From Lineus longissimus (taxonomy: Eukaryota > Nemertea > Pilidiophora > Heteronemertea > Lineidae), in NCBI RefSeq assembly GCF_910592395.1, contig NC_088313.1:7378501-7442500 (forward strand): a stretch of DNA of 64,000 nucleotides, given 5' to 3'. The position numbers were made by a program, and so were the translations under genes. Shown one piece after another: positions 46,492-58,205 of this stretch. Position 1 is the first letter of the stretch. The number at the start of each line of letters is the position of its first letter. The notes beneath the pieces are model-generated. The model was not told the DNA's origin and made no database searches. It worked only from the letters and a program-made list of their open reading frames with translations.

Positions 46492-48243
46492 CAGGGTGTC
46501 CCAGAAAAAACCTAATCCTGAAGTAATGGGATAATATGACCAAGTTGCGGACTACATGGCCAAAATCACGTTTTTACCATAAAGTAGAAGCAAAATGCTT
46601 TCCAATGATACCTTGAGGACATTTCTCCAGTCAAGCATGACTGAGCACCACTGATTTGAAAATGGCATGTCAAAATCCACCTGTTTCAGTTGGGAGTCCG
46701 AACATGAAGAAAGAAACCAAGACTTTTATCAATTGAGGTTATTAAAATTTTTTAATCAATAATTACACAGTTTATGCACCAACACCCTCCACGTGTCCAC
46801 CTCCCCTTTCAATGCAAAGTTCACAACGGCGGCGCATGTCAGCCACAGCTCTTCTCATCATTGCTGGATCTTGGCGCAAGATGTCGACTTCGTGTTCAAT
46901 GCGAGCTCGTAACTCTTGGATGTTAGGCGGTGGACTGGTGTAAACTTTGTTTTTTAAATACCCCCACAAGAAAAAGTCACAAGGGGTCAAATCCGGTGAC
47001 CGGGCCGGCCATTCGATAGGATGGTTCAGAGCAATTACTCGGTCCTGAAAAAGTTCCCGCAAGCGATTCCGGACAGCAATGAGTCTGTGGGCAGGTGCAC
47101 CATCCTGTGCCCACCACAGTTGTCGGAAGACACCAGGTTGGAAATGCAACTGCAGCTGGGGCACAACATCTTGGTTGATCATCATCAGGTATGCTTGACC
47201 ATTCCCATTGCGTTGAAAGAAGAATGGTCCGATAATCGTACCATTACCACACAGTCCTATCCAAACGGTGATCTTTTCTCGGCTCATGTTTTTCCCGAAA
47301 TTGAAATTGGGGGATGTCTCATAGGCGCATATTCAACACAGTTATGGGTGTTAACTTGTCCATTCATGGAAAATCCTGCTTCATCGCCAATCGTCAACCA
47401 CTCGAGAAACCTTTCATTTCTCCGACATCGCTCAAGGAGCCATTTAGCAAAACGTAGTCTTCTCCCCAGGTCCGCAGGCAACAGTTGATGACGAACGTGC
47501 ATGCGATATGGATGGAAATTCAGGTCAAGCTTGGTTATGCGATTGAACGATGAGTGGGCGATTCCAAGTCCATTTCTCCTGCTACTGGTTCCCCTTGGAT
47601 GCTCGAGAAGTTGCTGTCGAACTGCGGCAATGTTATCTTCAGTTCGCACCGTGCGTTGTCTACCTGAATGGCCCTTGTTCAGATTGAGGCTTGTTCCATG
47701 TTCTCGGTACTTCTTCACATTTGCCCAGATTGTCGTCTTTGCTGGCGGATCCCTATCAGGGAAGGCTTCCCTAAATGCATCTTGAGTAGCTTGTAGGCTC
47801 TTGTTTTCAAGGAATTTTGTTACAACAAACACTCTTTGCTCACTGGTAAGTTGCACCATGTTGCTGGCTTGATGTTCTGTTGTTAATAGGCCCATCCTTC
47901 ACCAATTGCCTACATAGCTAACTCAAGAAATCATTGCATAACTTAAAAATTATGTAAGTTAACCTTCCCTCATGAAGGTTATTGTCCCTGTCTTCCAGGT
48001 CAAGTGTGACAGTGAGTGCACATTCCATTTCACTGGTTCATCCCAATTGAAACAAATGCGTTTGGACACACCATTTTCAACACAATGGTGCTCTCTGATG
48101 CACGACTGGAGGAATGTCATGAAGGTATCATTGGAAAGCATTTTGCTTCTACTTTACGGTAAAAACGTGATTTTGGCCATGTAGTCCGCAACTTGGTCAT
48201 ATTATCTCATTACTTCAGGATTAGGTTTTTCTGGGACACCCTG
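46492..48243 (-). mobile_element. mariner-type transposon, full length, long terminal repeats
   Basis: A TA dinucleotide flanks each end (46490-46491 and 48244-48245). The element begins CAGGGTGTCCCAGAAAAAAC and ends with the exact inverse. Terminal inverted repeats extend about 125 bp (to about 46616 and from about 48119), very similar throughout. Total length is 1,752 bp. It carries a single transposase gene on the minus strand. It is near intact, so it inserted recently. Confidence 0.95.
46772..47895 (-). pseudogene. mariner transposase, one frameshift
   Basis: The first frame is 47895-47284 and the second is 47287-46772. N-terminal helix-turn-helix regions: LTSEQRVFVVTKFLENKSLQ, then PAKTTIWANVKKYREHGTSL. 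The DDE/D catalytic series is IGDEAGFSMNGQ, WWAQDGAPAHR and WPARSPDLTPCDFFLWGYLK. The third acidic residue is the D of DLTPCD, as in mariner DD34D enzymes. The end is CIERGGGHVEGVGA. The break lies in a GGGAAAAACATGAGCC run, where the first frame's TGA overlaps the second's ATG. A one-base loss in the A run explains it. It is otherwise complete at about 370 residues and would be active in cut-and-paste at TA sites if not for the shift. Confidence 0.9.
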
Positions 48244-48823
48244 TATAGGCCTATACGCCTGTTTTACAACCAGGAATCGTTATGAGAGTTTACAGCTCCT
48301 AAGAGTTTAGGCCTACAGCTCAGGATCGTTTACGGATAGCTGCTGAGTTTACAGCACTACACTTTGTCTGTTGTACAACCGGGAAGCGTTTGCTGACCTT
48401 TCAGGTTAATTTAGGCTATTGCAGTTCAGGTCTGAAGTGTGTACATTTTCGGATCAGGCACTGTGCATATCAATATATCATTTGATGATGACCATTGATG
48501 GATGCAGTAGTTCCAGTTGTTTTTCCAGTCGTTTTATGTAACTTTGTATTTTTAATGAGATAAACAACATCAGTGTAACATCAGTGTGGAAATTGAATGA
48601 TTGCTGGGGCTTTTTCTGTTGTTCTAGTGCAAGATATTTACCTTTTTGTTGGATCTTGGCTGCAGTCTTGTTTGTAAACATGGATGATGGGGGTGTATCT
48701 GCCTGGTGCTGTCTCCTGCTGACCTAGTGTACATTACATTTTCTTTGTCTAGGTCTGGGTATCAGGCTATTGCATCTTTAGGTTCAGGCCAGGTAAGTTA
48801 TTTATAGATAATGAAGCTATGCC
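48244..48823. other. Intergenic stretch without recognised gene
   Basis: Repeated 'tttaggcctacagctcagg' and 'gtttacagc' words occur at 48300-48370. No gene was seen. Confidence 0.35.
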
Positions 48824-49318
48824 ATGAAATTTCTGATTAAAGTGGAGAGTATTAAAATGAAATGTATAGTCAAGGCAACAAACCATGAATGTCCCACCAC
48901 CACTTGCAACGAAGTATGTGCGTCCGAACAAGCAAGAAGCCGTCGCAAATTGGTCCAAGCGCTTCAACTCAACGTAAGTTCATTCTTAGTCCTCCTGATC
49001 CATATTTGGCAGTTTGAAACCCTTGTATGTGTCCGATTGAAAGGCATTCCTAATGGCAGTCACTGTACATGAGGGTAGGACGACCCGGATCTTTTTTCCC
49101 AAGAATCCCCAGCACCAGCGCACAAATTGACGGTATGCTACATATCGATACCTCCTGAAAAAGAAAGGTGAAACTGCATATCAAAGAGTAATACAACCAA
49201 AATCAACAATCTACAACACAAATGTGTTTGTTTTCTTTTGCAGGGTAGCAGTGTGAGCCATCTAGATGCCAGGCAAAGTGTTTCACTGAGTTCAGATCAA
49301 CCTCGAAGAACCTACTAA
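48824..49318 (+). CDS. Small two-exon ORF with polyadenylation signals, unknown function
   Basis: Exon 48824-48973 ends AAC|GTAAGT. Exon 49244-49318 follows TTCTTTTGCAG. Both are phase 0, giving a 74-residue frame ending SLSSDQPRRTY, then TAA. AATAAA occurs at 49348 and 49371. Exon 1 has the motif ECPTTTCNEVC and a basic SEQARSRRK stretch. It may be the 3' end of a longer gene, since an acceptor-like 'ttatttatag' lies just upstream at 48807. No family was recognised. Confidence 0.4.
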
Positions 49319-49376
49319 TATGACTGTAGACTAGAGGGGAACACTAGAATAAAGAACATTGGGTGATATGAATAAA

Positions 49377-50464
49377 GACTAGCAAATGCTTTTATCTAAA
49401 ACTTCATGTACATATACACTAGGCCTTTCTGTACAAAATTGAAGTAAAAGCATTTGCTATAGCTACTCCACATGAAAATTTCATTGAAGCAATATGCATT
49501 CAAACCTGTTTTCATCAGATTGTACTTTGAAAACCATGAAAAATGGTTTTTGAATTTTGAAAATCGGTTCACCCGTTAGGTTTCTGTGTACGTTTGAAGA
49601 TTGCACAGAAGTCGACTTTTTAGATAAATGTTATTGCTGTATTTACACTATCCGCTATAGAAAATGTACATCATGTATACAATGGCTTATTGGCATAAGG
49701 GAGAACATTACATAATACAAAGTGGTTTTCACACAAATGGCTCTAACTTATTTATCTTTAGATAAATTCTAATGAAATTTCTTGTAGGGATGGGCAAGAC
49801 CTTGTTTTACGAAATCATGCCGTCAAAAATTATTGCCGCAGGTAGTTACCATGGATACGGGAGGCCATATTGGATTTTGCCAACCGTGAACTTAACTTGA
49901 ACATGTCAGAGTCATGAAGATACTAACATGCAGGCAACCAAATTTAAACAATAGGGTTGACCGAATGTTTTAAAATTTAGGGTAGTGCATACCAGCGGCC
50001 ATCTTGAAATCCAATATGGCCGCCATTATTGGTCAACTTGGAAATTTGAACACATCGCTGGTAAAAATTCCGAAAATAGACCCAACTGTAAATTGAATGG
50101 TAATAAATTTATAAAAATGTATTAAGGCATAGAAGTCACCACAAAATTGTCGGCCATCTTGGGTAATGGTCGCCATTTTAAATTTCAAGGCCGCCATTTT
50201 GAATTTCAAAGCATTTAGAACATTTTGTAGTATGCCGTCAACTATATATAGACATGTAATATATCAAAATACTCGTCTCATTGTCTCCATTATTACAAGA
50301 ACAGAGGCTGCTCAATTGAATAATACCATAAAGATTGCTGACCTTAAAACGTGTTTCATGGGCTATCTCTACATATAGTAATGTTATGAATTCACACACA
50401 TATGATACAGTATGCTAATCCTAATTCAGAAACGTCAGTATTTCAACATCTACTAATGATGTTG
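49377..50464. other. Non-coding stretch with repeated GCCATCTTG / GCCGCCATTTT words
   Basis: 'gccgccatt', 'gccatcttg' and 'ttgaatttcaa' recur six or more times at 49860-50215. A similar cluster is at 28545-28600 ('atggcgcccgttgccatgg', 'gcggccatcttgaatttc'). They may be shared transposon interior rather than true YY1 sites. Confidence 0.45.
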
Positions 50465-52332
50465 TCAAATATTATGTCCACAACATCTCCAAATCAATAA
50501 TTCAAATTGCTGTCGATTTGTTTGTTTGAACTCATTGTCCCTCTCCCAGTCCGTCAATCTGGCACCCTTCTTTGTGGTTGGGTATAAACAGGCCACATCC
50601 TAAAAAAGACAAAAACAAATTAAAGAATTTTCATCAAATGGAAACTGTCCTACATGTATTCTATGCATGAATGTAGAATATTTCAGAAAATCATTTTAAA
50701 CTGTGAATGGATTTGATTTAATCTGCTTGAGGAGATGTAAAAAACTGAAGAGAAAGATGGCAGACCTCCAACAGCTGAAGAAGAATATTTGCTTGGCTTA
50801 CCTTCACAAAAGCATAATGTCCGAAACTTGTTGTCGACTGTCCTGCTGCCAGGCAAGGAGAAGAGACGGCCACCGCTTATTGGTACCGGATCGACCAATG
50901 GCCCATGGAATACATACATCTTCTTAACGGTGGAAATATCCTTTGAAAACTGTGGTGGCCGGAACTGTCCCTCAAGGGCTGTAGGATGCATGAATTCAAA
51001 CTCCACCTCCAAGTCATTAATTTTGGTGACAAATCCTGAAAGAAAAAAGTTTGGAAAATACATGTACTACAAATAACGGAGATCAGCATGTCAATATGTG
51101 TAGTGATAGTACAATGAGGTGTCGATTAGCTTTTTTTGGGAAACTTCACTTGGACTGAAAGTTAGGTTACACAGTGCATACTTTTGATCAGCTGATTACG
51201 CTTTGATTGTGATAATGAGTTGTTACCCTACTACAATCATATACATATAATTACCTGGGAACCATCCGTTTTCGTAAGCAACAGCAAACCATTTGCTCAT
51301 GGTAATCTGAACTGGTTCCCTTGGCTTAGGTTGGATTCGTTTTGGTTTCTTTCGTTTCTTCTCAGCTTGGGACTTCTGTTTCTTCCCAACTGCCAGCTTA
51401 GCTTTCTTTAGGATTGTCTTAGCCTTGGCTACACCAGTCTTCTTCTTCTTCTTTTCATTTATCTTTTTCAGAAGATCCTGGCGAAGCTGATGTTGATGTT
51501 TCTCCTTGCTACGGTGGTGTCTTCGAAGTTTCTTCCCAGATTTCCGAGCCTCCGCAAACAAATCGTCTGACTGGCCTTCCATCCACCTAGAAAGTTTCTT
51601 TCCTTGTGACTTTAAAAGTAGAATGGTGCTATGGTGATGGAAGGTGCAATGACGTCTCCTGTTCTGACTTGCGTCCAAGTATCCAAAGTGCCGTTCACAT
51701 TCTAAATTGTCTACCCCAGAGTTATTTGTTCGCTTGCGTTCCGAGTCTGTTGGTTGTGAACCGTATATACCACCTGCCAGAAAGTCCTTTAGTTGTACTT
51801 CAACAGTCTACGTAATACCCTTAACAATGCATTCTATGGTTCTCTTCAGAATCTCAACATCTGCATTTTCAGTGTCTAAAGCACTTTTGTAGAGTGCTGA
51901 GGAACAGTTTGGCGGGAAACTGGGGAAGATTGTAACAGTGTCCTTTATCAATGCTAAAGGGTCTACGAGAAATTCTCCGAGTTTTTGATGCATGGACTGT
52001 ATGTGTTGGTACAGGTCCAAGTAAGCCACCTTGCCACTGACAACAAGATTCCAGTATGGTCCAGTGATGTGGACATAGCATATGGCAAGAGCTTGCGTAA
52101 TGGTGGCCAGTCGAATGTCCTTCATGTCAAGCAGGACTGAAAGAATTTTAGGATTTTTGTTTCCTTGAATTTTCAGTCGTTCTAGTAATGTGATGATGTC
52201 CTTACGGTGATGGTGTACTTGTGCACTAACTTCAAAAAGTGCATTGAACCTATTATCTTTGTACGCACCTATCAAAGACTTAGCATTTGTTTCAGACATG
52301 AAGTCCTGCCATTTGTCCGCCACACCATTTTT

Positions 52333-53326
52333 AGCTCACCTCTTAGCAGAGGTGAGCTTATCCCATACCGTGGCGTCCGTCGTCCGTCGTCGTCGTCGTC
52401 GTCGTCGTCCGTCGTCCGTTAGCAGGGCACGTTTCGTAACTGTTAGAGCTATTGAGTTGAAACTTGATACACATGTACCCTTATGTAATGACACCTTGGA
52501 GACCAAGTTTCGGTCCGATTCGTTTCATGGTTTGGCCACCAGGGGGCCAAACGTTAAAAGTGAAAATATGCAATATCTCCCTTAATAGTAGTCGGGAAAT
52601 TTTGAAAAAAATATGGTAGGTACTTCTAGCAAAGGTGCATCATATATCCTCCGGGTTTTTGATTTGACCTCCTTTTCAAGGTCACAGAGGTCAAATGGTG
52701 TAAATTGGCTGTTAGGATGTAACGATGGCACGTTTCTAAACTGCAATGACTATTGATACCAAATTTGGTACACATTTACCCCTTAGTCAGGTGATCTCAG
52801 GGACCGAAGTTTGGTCCAATATGATTCACCACTTGACCACCAGGGGGCAAAATCCAAAAACCTTAAAAATGTGATTATTCCTTAACTTCTTGCCCGATTG
52901 CCACCAATTTGATATCATGGGTACATCTAACCACCATACAGTATATGTCACACAGGTTTTTAATTTGACCTTCTTGTCAAGGTCACAAAGGTCAAATGGC
53001 GTAAATTCGCCATCAGGCCGTAACTATGGCACGTTTCTTAACTGCAATGACTATTGATCACAAATTAAGTACACATGTACCCCTTGGTCAGGTGATCTCA
53101 GGTACCGAAGTTTGGTGCGATCTGATTTGCCGTTTGGCCTCCAGGGAGGGGGCCAAATCCTAAATTCTTCAAAATGCCATTATTCCTAGTAATGACTTGC
53201 CCGATTGGCACCAATTTTATATCATAGGTACATCTAATTCTAACAACCATTCAATGTGTCACCCGGGTCTTCTTTGATTTGACCTGCTTTTCAAGGTCAC
53301 AGAGGTCGAATGTACTGTAAATTGGC
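52333..53326 (+). repeat. AGCTCACC / (CGT)n dispersed repeat disrupting the decayed gene
   Basis: It begins with the palindrome AGCTCACCTCTTAGCAGAGG, then 'cgtccgtcgtcgtcg'. About three internal repeats with GGCACGTTTC, GGCCACCAGGGGG and 'tcaaggtcacagaggtcaaatg' follow. The interrupted gene resumes cleanly on both sides: FDVGPSNYNFPK to the right and ADKWQDFMSE to the left. The precise right border is uncertain by a few bases because of short homology (AAAATGG). Confidence 0.8.
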
Positions 53327-55101
53327 CATTTTGGGGAAATTGTAATTGCTTGGACCTACATCAAACCTAACACTACATGACACAATACCATGCTCTTTAT
53401 CCATCTTTCCTCCACATGAGGTGAACACAATGGCCCTGGCCATTTCATTTTGATCGCCACAAGGACCAAGAACCTCAGAAGCCATTCGAATGGACCGTGA
53501 TGCTACCACATCATTTTTGCTGCTCCAGCGCTTCAGGAATCCATCACAGTCTCTACCTAGAGGACCAAGTTCCTTCTCAAACGCACCTAGTTGCTTGATA
53601 GAGTAGGAGTGGAAGCCAAGAAGAGCATGTGCCATGCAGTGGAAGGTGTGAAGCACTGAAAACTCAGCATCTGACTTGGCTGCCAGCAGCATCTCTTGCC
53701 TCCAATCACCCAACATCCGTTTAGCACACTTCTCATTTGCTGCTCGATCACTCATGCAGTACGATAACTTTTCTAACAGATGTGTCACGAATTCCTCTTT
53801 GTTTTCATTAGATACATCAGCCAATTCATTCATATGATCTTTCGTTGTGGACACAATGCTTTCAGCGGTCTCAGTGGCTATCAGATTAAATCGGAGTGGC
53901 AAATGTTCGCCAGTACTAAGAGTTAAAGAAGTCTCCATTATTTTGTTCTTGTTTCGTGATGTGCCGTCAGTTCTTATTCCTAAATTTTCAGTTTCACTCA
54001 ATTTGTCGGCATACATGCGCTTTATGAGCCAATGACCTTCGTCTAAAATGTTCAGGGAGCACTGTTTGCCTGGTAGATCACTAGATTTGAAATCATGATT
54101 AAACAAACATTTGCCCACAGACTTAATGGCAGGACCTATTTTTTCTGCAGCAATTTCTAGTGCACCAAGTTCAATCACACACTTTCGCATACTGACTGAA
54201 AATACACTGTTTACTTTTGTTTGAACACATCCCATTTGATCTTCGTCTCTTAGGCAAAGTTCATTCTCAAGTGCTGATATTTCCCTTCGCTGTGCCCCTA
54301 CAATACCAGCACGATGATCTGAGTCAGAAGAAGAGGAACTAACAGTCTTCTGTTTGTAGTAGTATTTGTTCTTTTGTTCTCTTTCTTTCTTAAGTTTCTC
54401 AGTCTGGTACATCGATGATAATTTGATTATTTCACCATCAGTCTTTTTCTGATGTTCTTTAATTTCAGCCTGTTTGTCAATGTCTTCAAATACATGGTCC
54501 AATTCAAGCCTGGTAATCTTTGCGTTAAAATCACTAATCATTTGTTTGTATACATATTCCCTTTTGTAACATTAGCCTTCATGAAATACCCCCCCATCAA
54601 CTTTCCCCAATTCCTCATTGAGTCCCCACAATGTGTTTCTCTTTTCTTCCTCAAGATGCCTCAACTGACTAAGTATCTTTTCTTTTACTTCAATATCATG
54701 TATAAGAGTGTTCAGCTCCTTCACTTTATCACTGTTATGAGAAGAATTCTGGGTTGGGCGAATAGGCAGCTGATTACCAGTTTGGGGATATGCAGCACCA
54801 GCATCATCAAATGGAAGATCTTCTAGTAAACGAGGCTGTGACGGCTCAGACGGGTGATTTGGGATCACCCCAATGAGAGGTTGAGGAACACATAATGATG
54901 GCTCAAGTGGCTGACTTGGGATAAGAGAGTTCAAATGTTTTTTGCAGCAAAATGGTACATCAAAAAGTTCATTCAGGAAAACAACAGTTTGATGTTCATC
55001 ACGCTGGGATCGGTATTTTGATTTTCGTTTTTGTAAGCGGCCAAGCTTAACAGACAACTAACTGCTGAACACTTCTGCGACTTTCGTCAAGCTCATGTAT
55101 G

Positions 55102-56677
55102 GGCGGTTATTACCGCAAATAAAGACAAACCAAAGCAAAGACACTTGTGTAGCATATCAAGGACACGTAGATTGATACTCCTGTGTGTGCCACATCAAAG
55201 ACATCTGGACCATACACCACATCAAAGATAACGATGCGAAGTCAACAGGCGGCGCCACTGTAGATTGCTGGCGGCCGTATGCCTGTTGACGTTGTAGGCC
55301 ATGGGTAGAGTGGCAAAAATGTGTCTCGAATAAGGATTCCGTTTGACAAATTAGCGGGCAAATTGAAAACAGTCGTTTTTGTGTAATATGGGGGTGCTGA
55401 TTTCAAAAATCAAATTTTCTCCCGCGTAAAGTTGCACATTAAGTCAGAAATGAGACCCTTAATAGGGCCTAATGGTCCAATTAAAGTAGGGGTCAAAAAG
55501 TTGATGTCATCGAAACATGTCAACATGGGTATCAAAATGAAGGTCTATGGGGGTACTTTAACATTGCATAGATTTTGGCCCCCTTAACGAACCGTGGGAG
55601 CCCCCCAGGGAGGGTCAAAAAGGGCAAAAGTGGTAACTTTGACCCTGTCCCACGATCTTCATAGGGACTATATAAATGGATAAAAACTGTTTTATTTGAC
55701 AGTAATCGTATAGACCTTCAAAATGATACCCATGACAACACTCTCGGGGTAAGGGTTGCCGAGATAGTAATTTTGACCCCTTTTTAGGCTCCAAATTTAA
55801 GATCTCGAAAACCTTTTGGCCAAGGGTGTCGTCATGGGTATCTATGAAAAGGTCTATGTGAGTACTGTCGAATACAACAGTTTTTATCCACATGCGGTGC
55901 CCATGAAGCTAATTGGAGGCGGTCAAAGTTTCCACTTTTGCCCTTTTTGACCCTCCCTGGGGGTCCCACGGTTCGTTAAGGGGTCCAAAAACTATGCAAT
56001 GTTAAAGTACCCCCATAGACCTTCATTTTGATACCCATGTTGACATGTTTCGATGACATCAACTTTTTGACCCCTACTTTGGGACCATTAGGCCCTATTA
56101 AGGGTCTCATTTCTGACTTAATGTGCAACTTTACGCGGGAGAAAAATTGATTTTTGAAATCGGCACCCCCATATTACCCAAAAACGACTGTTTTCAATTT
56201 GCCCGCTAATTTGTCAAACGGAACTTCACATTTTTCACACTCGTCCCATGGCCTATTGTTGTTAATGTTATTCGCCACCTCTCTCCCCATTATTCCAACA
56301 ACTTGTTGAAGGAGGTTGACACAGTTTTCTAATTTATCTCTATCCATGGTTATGATATACTAGTATGATTGATGATGTTGAAAAGAAAGGGGATCTGAAA
56401 ATACGACAGTCTACTACGAATAGATGCAATAGTGACATAACAACACGTGCATTTTCCCGCTAGTCGCTATATCAAGAAAAACCTATAGTTGTCGAAATCG
56501 TTTTTACTTTTCCCAAGACGGTGGCGCCGCCTGTTGACTTCGCATCGTTATCTTTGACGTGGTGTATGGTCCAGATGTCTTTGATGTGGCACACACAGGA
56601 GTATCAATCGACGTGTCCTTGATATGCTACACAAGTGTCTTTGCTTTGGTTTGTCTTTATTTGCGGTAATAACCGCC
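55102..56677. mobile_element. 1.58-kb palindromic (foldback) element
   Basis: GGCGGTTATTACCGCAAATA at the left end is mirrored at the right. The two halves are inverse copies almost to the centre near 55783. For example, 'cacattaagtcagaaatgagaccc' at 55435 pairs with 56105, and 'ggataaaaactg' at 55678 with 'cagtttttatcc' at 55880. The right arm has about 220 extra bp (56230-56510). There is no ORF of note. It interrupts the decayed gene between PHEY and MSLTKVAEV, and the frame is continuous when it is ignored. Confidence 0.85.
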
Positions 56678-56882
56678 GATACTCATGTGGATATATGTCC
56701 TTTATGTAAGAAAATTTTACTGCATCACTGCATTTGTTGAGATAATTGTAAAGTTCCAAAATCAGACCATTCTTTATGAGGGATTTGTCACATTTTTTAC
56801 ATGTTCTAGAGTCAAGATCTTCAATGGAAATTCCTGCAGCCTTCGTAAATTCTCCTAGATATTGGTCTTTGCTACTGGCCAT

Positions 56883-58205
56883 GTGTCAGACTGAAAAGTA
56901 AAAAGAAAATTTGATGCATGTAGTAATTTCCGTGAAAATGTGTGCATAGGAGTAGTATCCAATCATCAAATTAGCAAAAACATCAACAAGTTACAGTAAA
57001 ACAACAGTGAAAACATCATTTAGATTCTTAGTAATAATGTTCAACAACAATTTCCCCAAACCCTACACCCAAACAGAACTATTGTTACTTAGATTTGATC
57101 ATAATAATAAGTAACAGATAAGTAAATAAATAAAAGTTTCAGTTGTCTTGAGCTGATGTGTTATTTTATCGATATGCTGATTCTGGGCCCCACATATTGC
57201 ATGCATATGCCTGAATCCTGGTGTCGAAACGGCATATTCATCCAAAAAATCAATATAATTCACCATGCGTTGTAAGTGTTGAAAATACTAGTTCTGGGCC
57301 TAAGATACCACAGGCACAAATCCGCGTCATTCCAGGAAGCTGTATACGCATTTTCCCGGAGAACCGCGTGTCAATGTGTACATCGTGCCGCAACGTCATT
57401 GGTTTGAAATTACGTTATCGCGACAATGTATCAGTTTGATTGACGGATGCTATGGCAGCGTCACGACATCCAGCCAATAGGAGAACGTGACGTCACGGCC
57501 CCGCTGTCGACCAACGCTCTTTTACGCATCTCATTATGATGATTCATCTTCATGGCGTGTTTTGATTTTGGTCACTTTTTGACGGAACCGAGGAATAAAA
57601 CATCGATTCCGCGCTATGTAAACTTTGAGAAATTTAAAACCATTTATGTCACTGTATCCGGAAGATTGATAAGAAGACGCCCGGTCGTGTAATATCTTAC
57701 TTTTTATCTTGAAATTTGGAGAAAATCGTGATTATTTCAGGTCACGATTCCTTGACAACCGATAAACATTCCGCCATATTTCTTTCACCATCGGCAAGAA
57801 GAAGCTGTGCTCTGATTGGTCAGTGGGAAATCAACAAATTAGAAATAAATTATGTTTCGCGGCATTTGCATTTTAAATCACATGCTCCACGGGGAATCCC
57901 CAGCTATCCCCAGTTACGCTATGCATGGCGTGATGCACTGAATATGGCCGACGCAAAATGCGGTATTACGTTTTTCTCACGCCCGTTCTTCGTAAATAAT
58001 GTAGATATCGCCACCAAAACAGCACAATAAATTAAAGAATAAACGGCAGTTTTATTATGTATTTATTTTTATTGAATATAAATTCATTTTGTTCGTGAAA
58101 TATGGTAAGAAAGTTAGTGAACGAAGATCGCCACTGCGTGATGTGAAATTTTCCAAATAAAAACGTTGACGCTTTGGAGTAGCTATTTGCTAGTCTTTAT
58201 TCATA
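56883..58205. other. Stretch with promoter-like words, no supported gene
   Basis: 'agccaataggagaacgtgacgtcacgg' at 57472-57498 holds a CCAAT box and a full CRE. A second CCAAT box (inverted, 'ctgattggtc') is at 57811. This looks like an active or relic promoter. The frame at 57716-58030 has no early ATG and no family features. AATAAA occurs near 58024 and 58036. Confidence 0.35.

Larger units (their letters stand above)
50465..56882 (-). pseudogene. Second member of the unclassified transposase-like family, decayed
   Basis: Order on the minus strand: 56882-56680, MASSKDQYLGEFTKAAG with CKKCDKSL; a palindromic insertion (55102-56677); then a frame from about 55095 to 53330. That frame holds YRSQRDEHQTVVFLNELFDV, coiled coil, LGIRTDGTSR (D at about 53967), LLEKLSYCMSDRAANEK and CMAHALLGF. 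After the repeat insertion (52333-53326) come NRFNALF, ITGPYWNLV (52323-51808), FHHHSTILLLKSQGKKLSRW, a Lys-rich stretch and WFAVAYENGWFPG (donor at 51255). Exons 51035-50802 and 50599-50465 finish it. Breaks: TAG near 55058, TAA at 54572, TAG at 51808, two insertions and a frame change near 50850. Every motif except TDGTSR is shared with the 938-aa gene at 30137. TDGTS and MSDRA look like catalytic Asp pairs of an RNase H-fold transposase. This is inference. Confidence 0.65.

Noticed and set aside
49860-50215. Cluster of YY1-type sites as a host promoter
   Set aside because: The same GCCATCTTG/TTGAATTTC words recur in other non-coding repeats of the window, CpG is low and no gene start follows.
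57716-58030. 104-codon plus-strand frame after a CRE/CCAAT promoter-like region
   Set aside because: It begins at a TTG, its only ATG is near the end, and it shows no family features or splice context.
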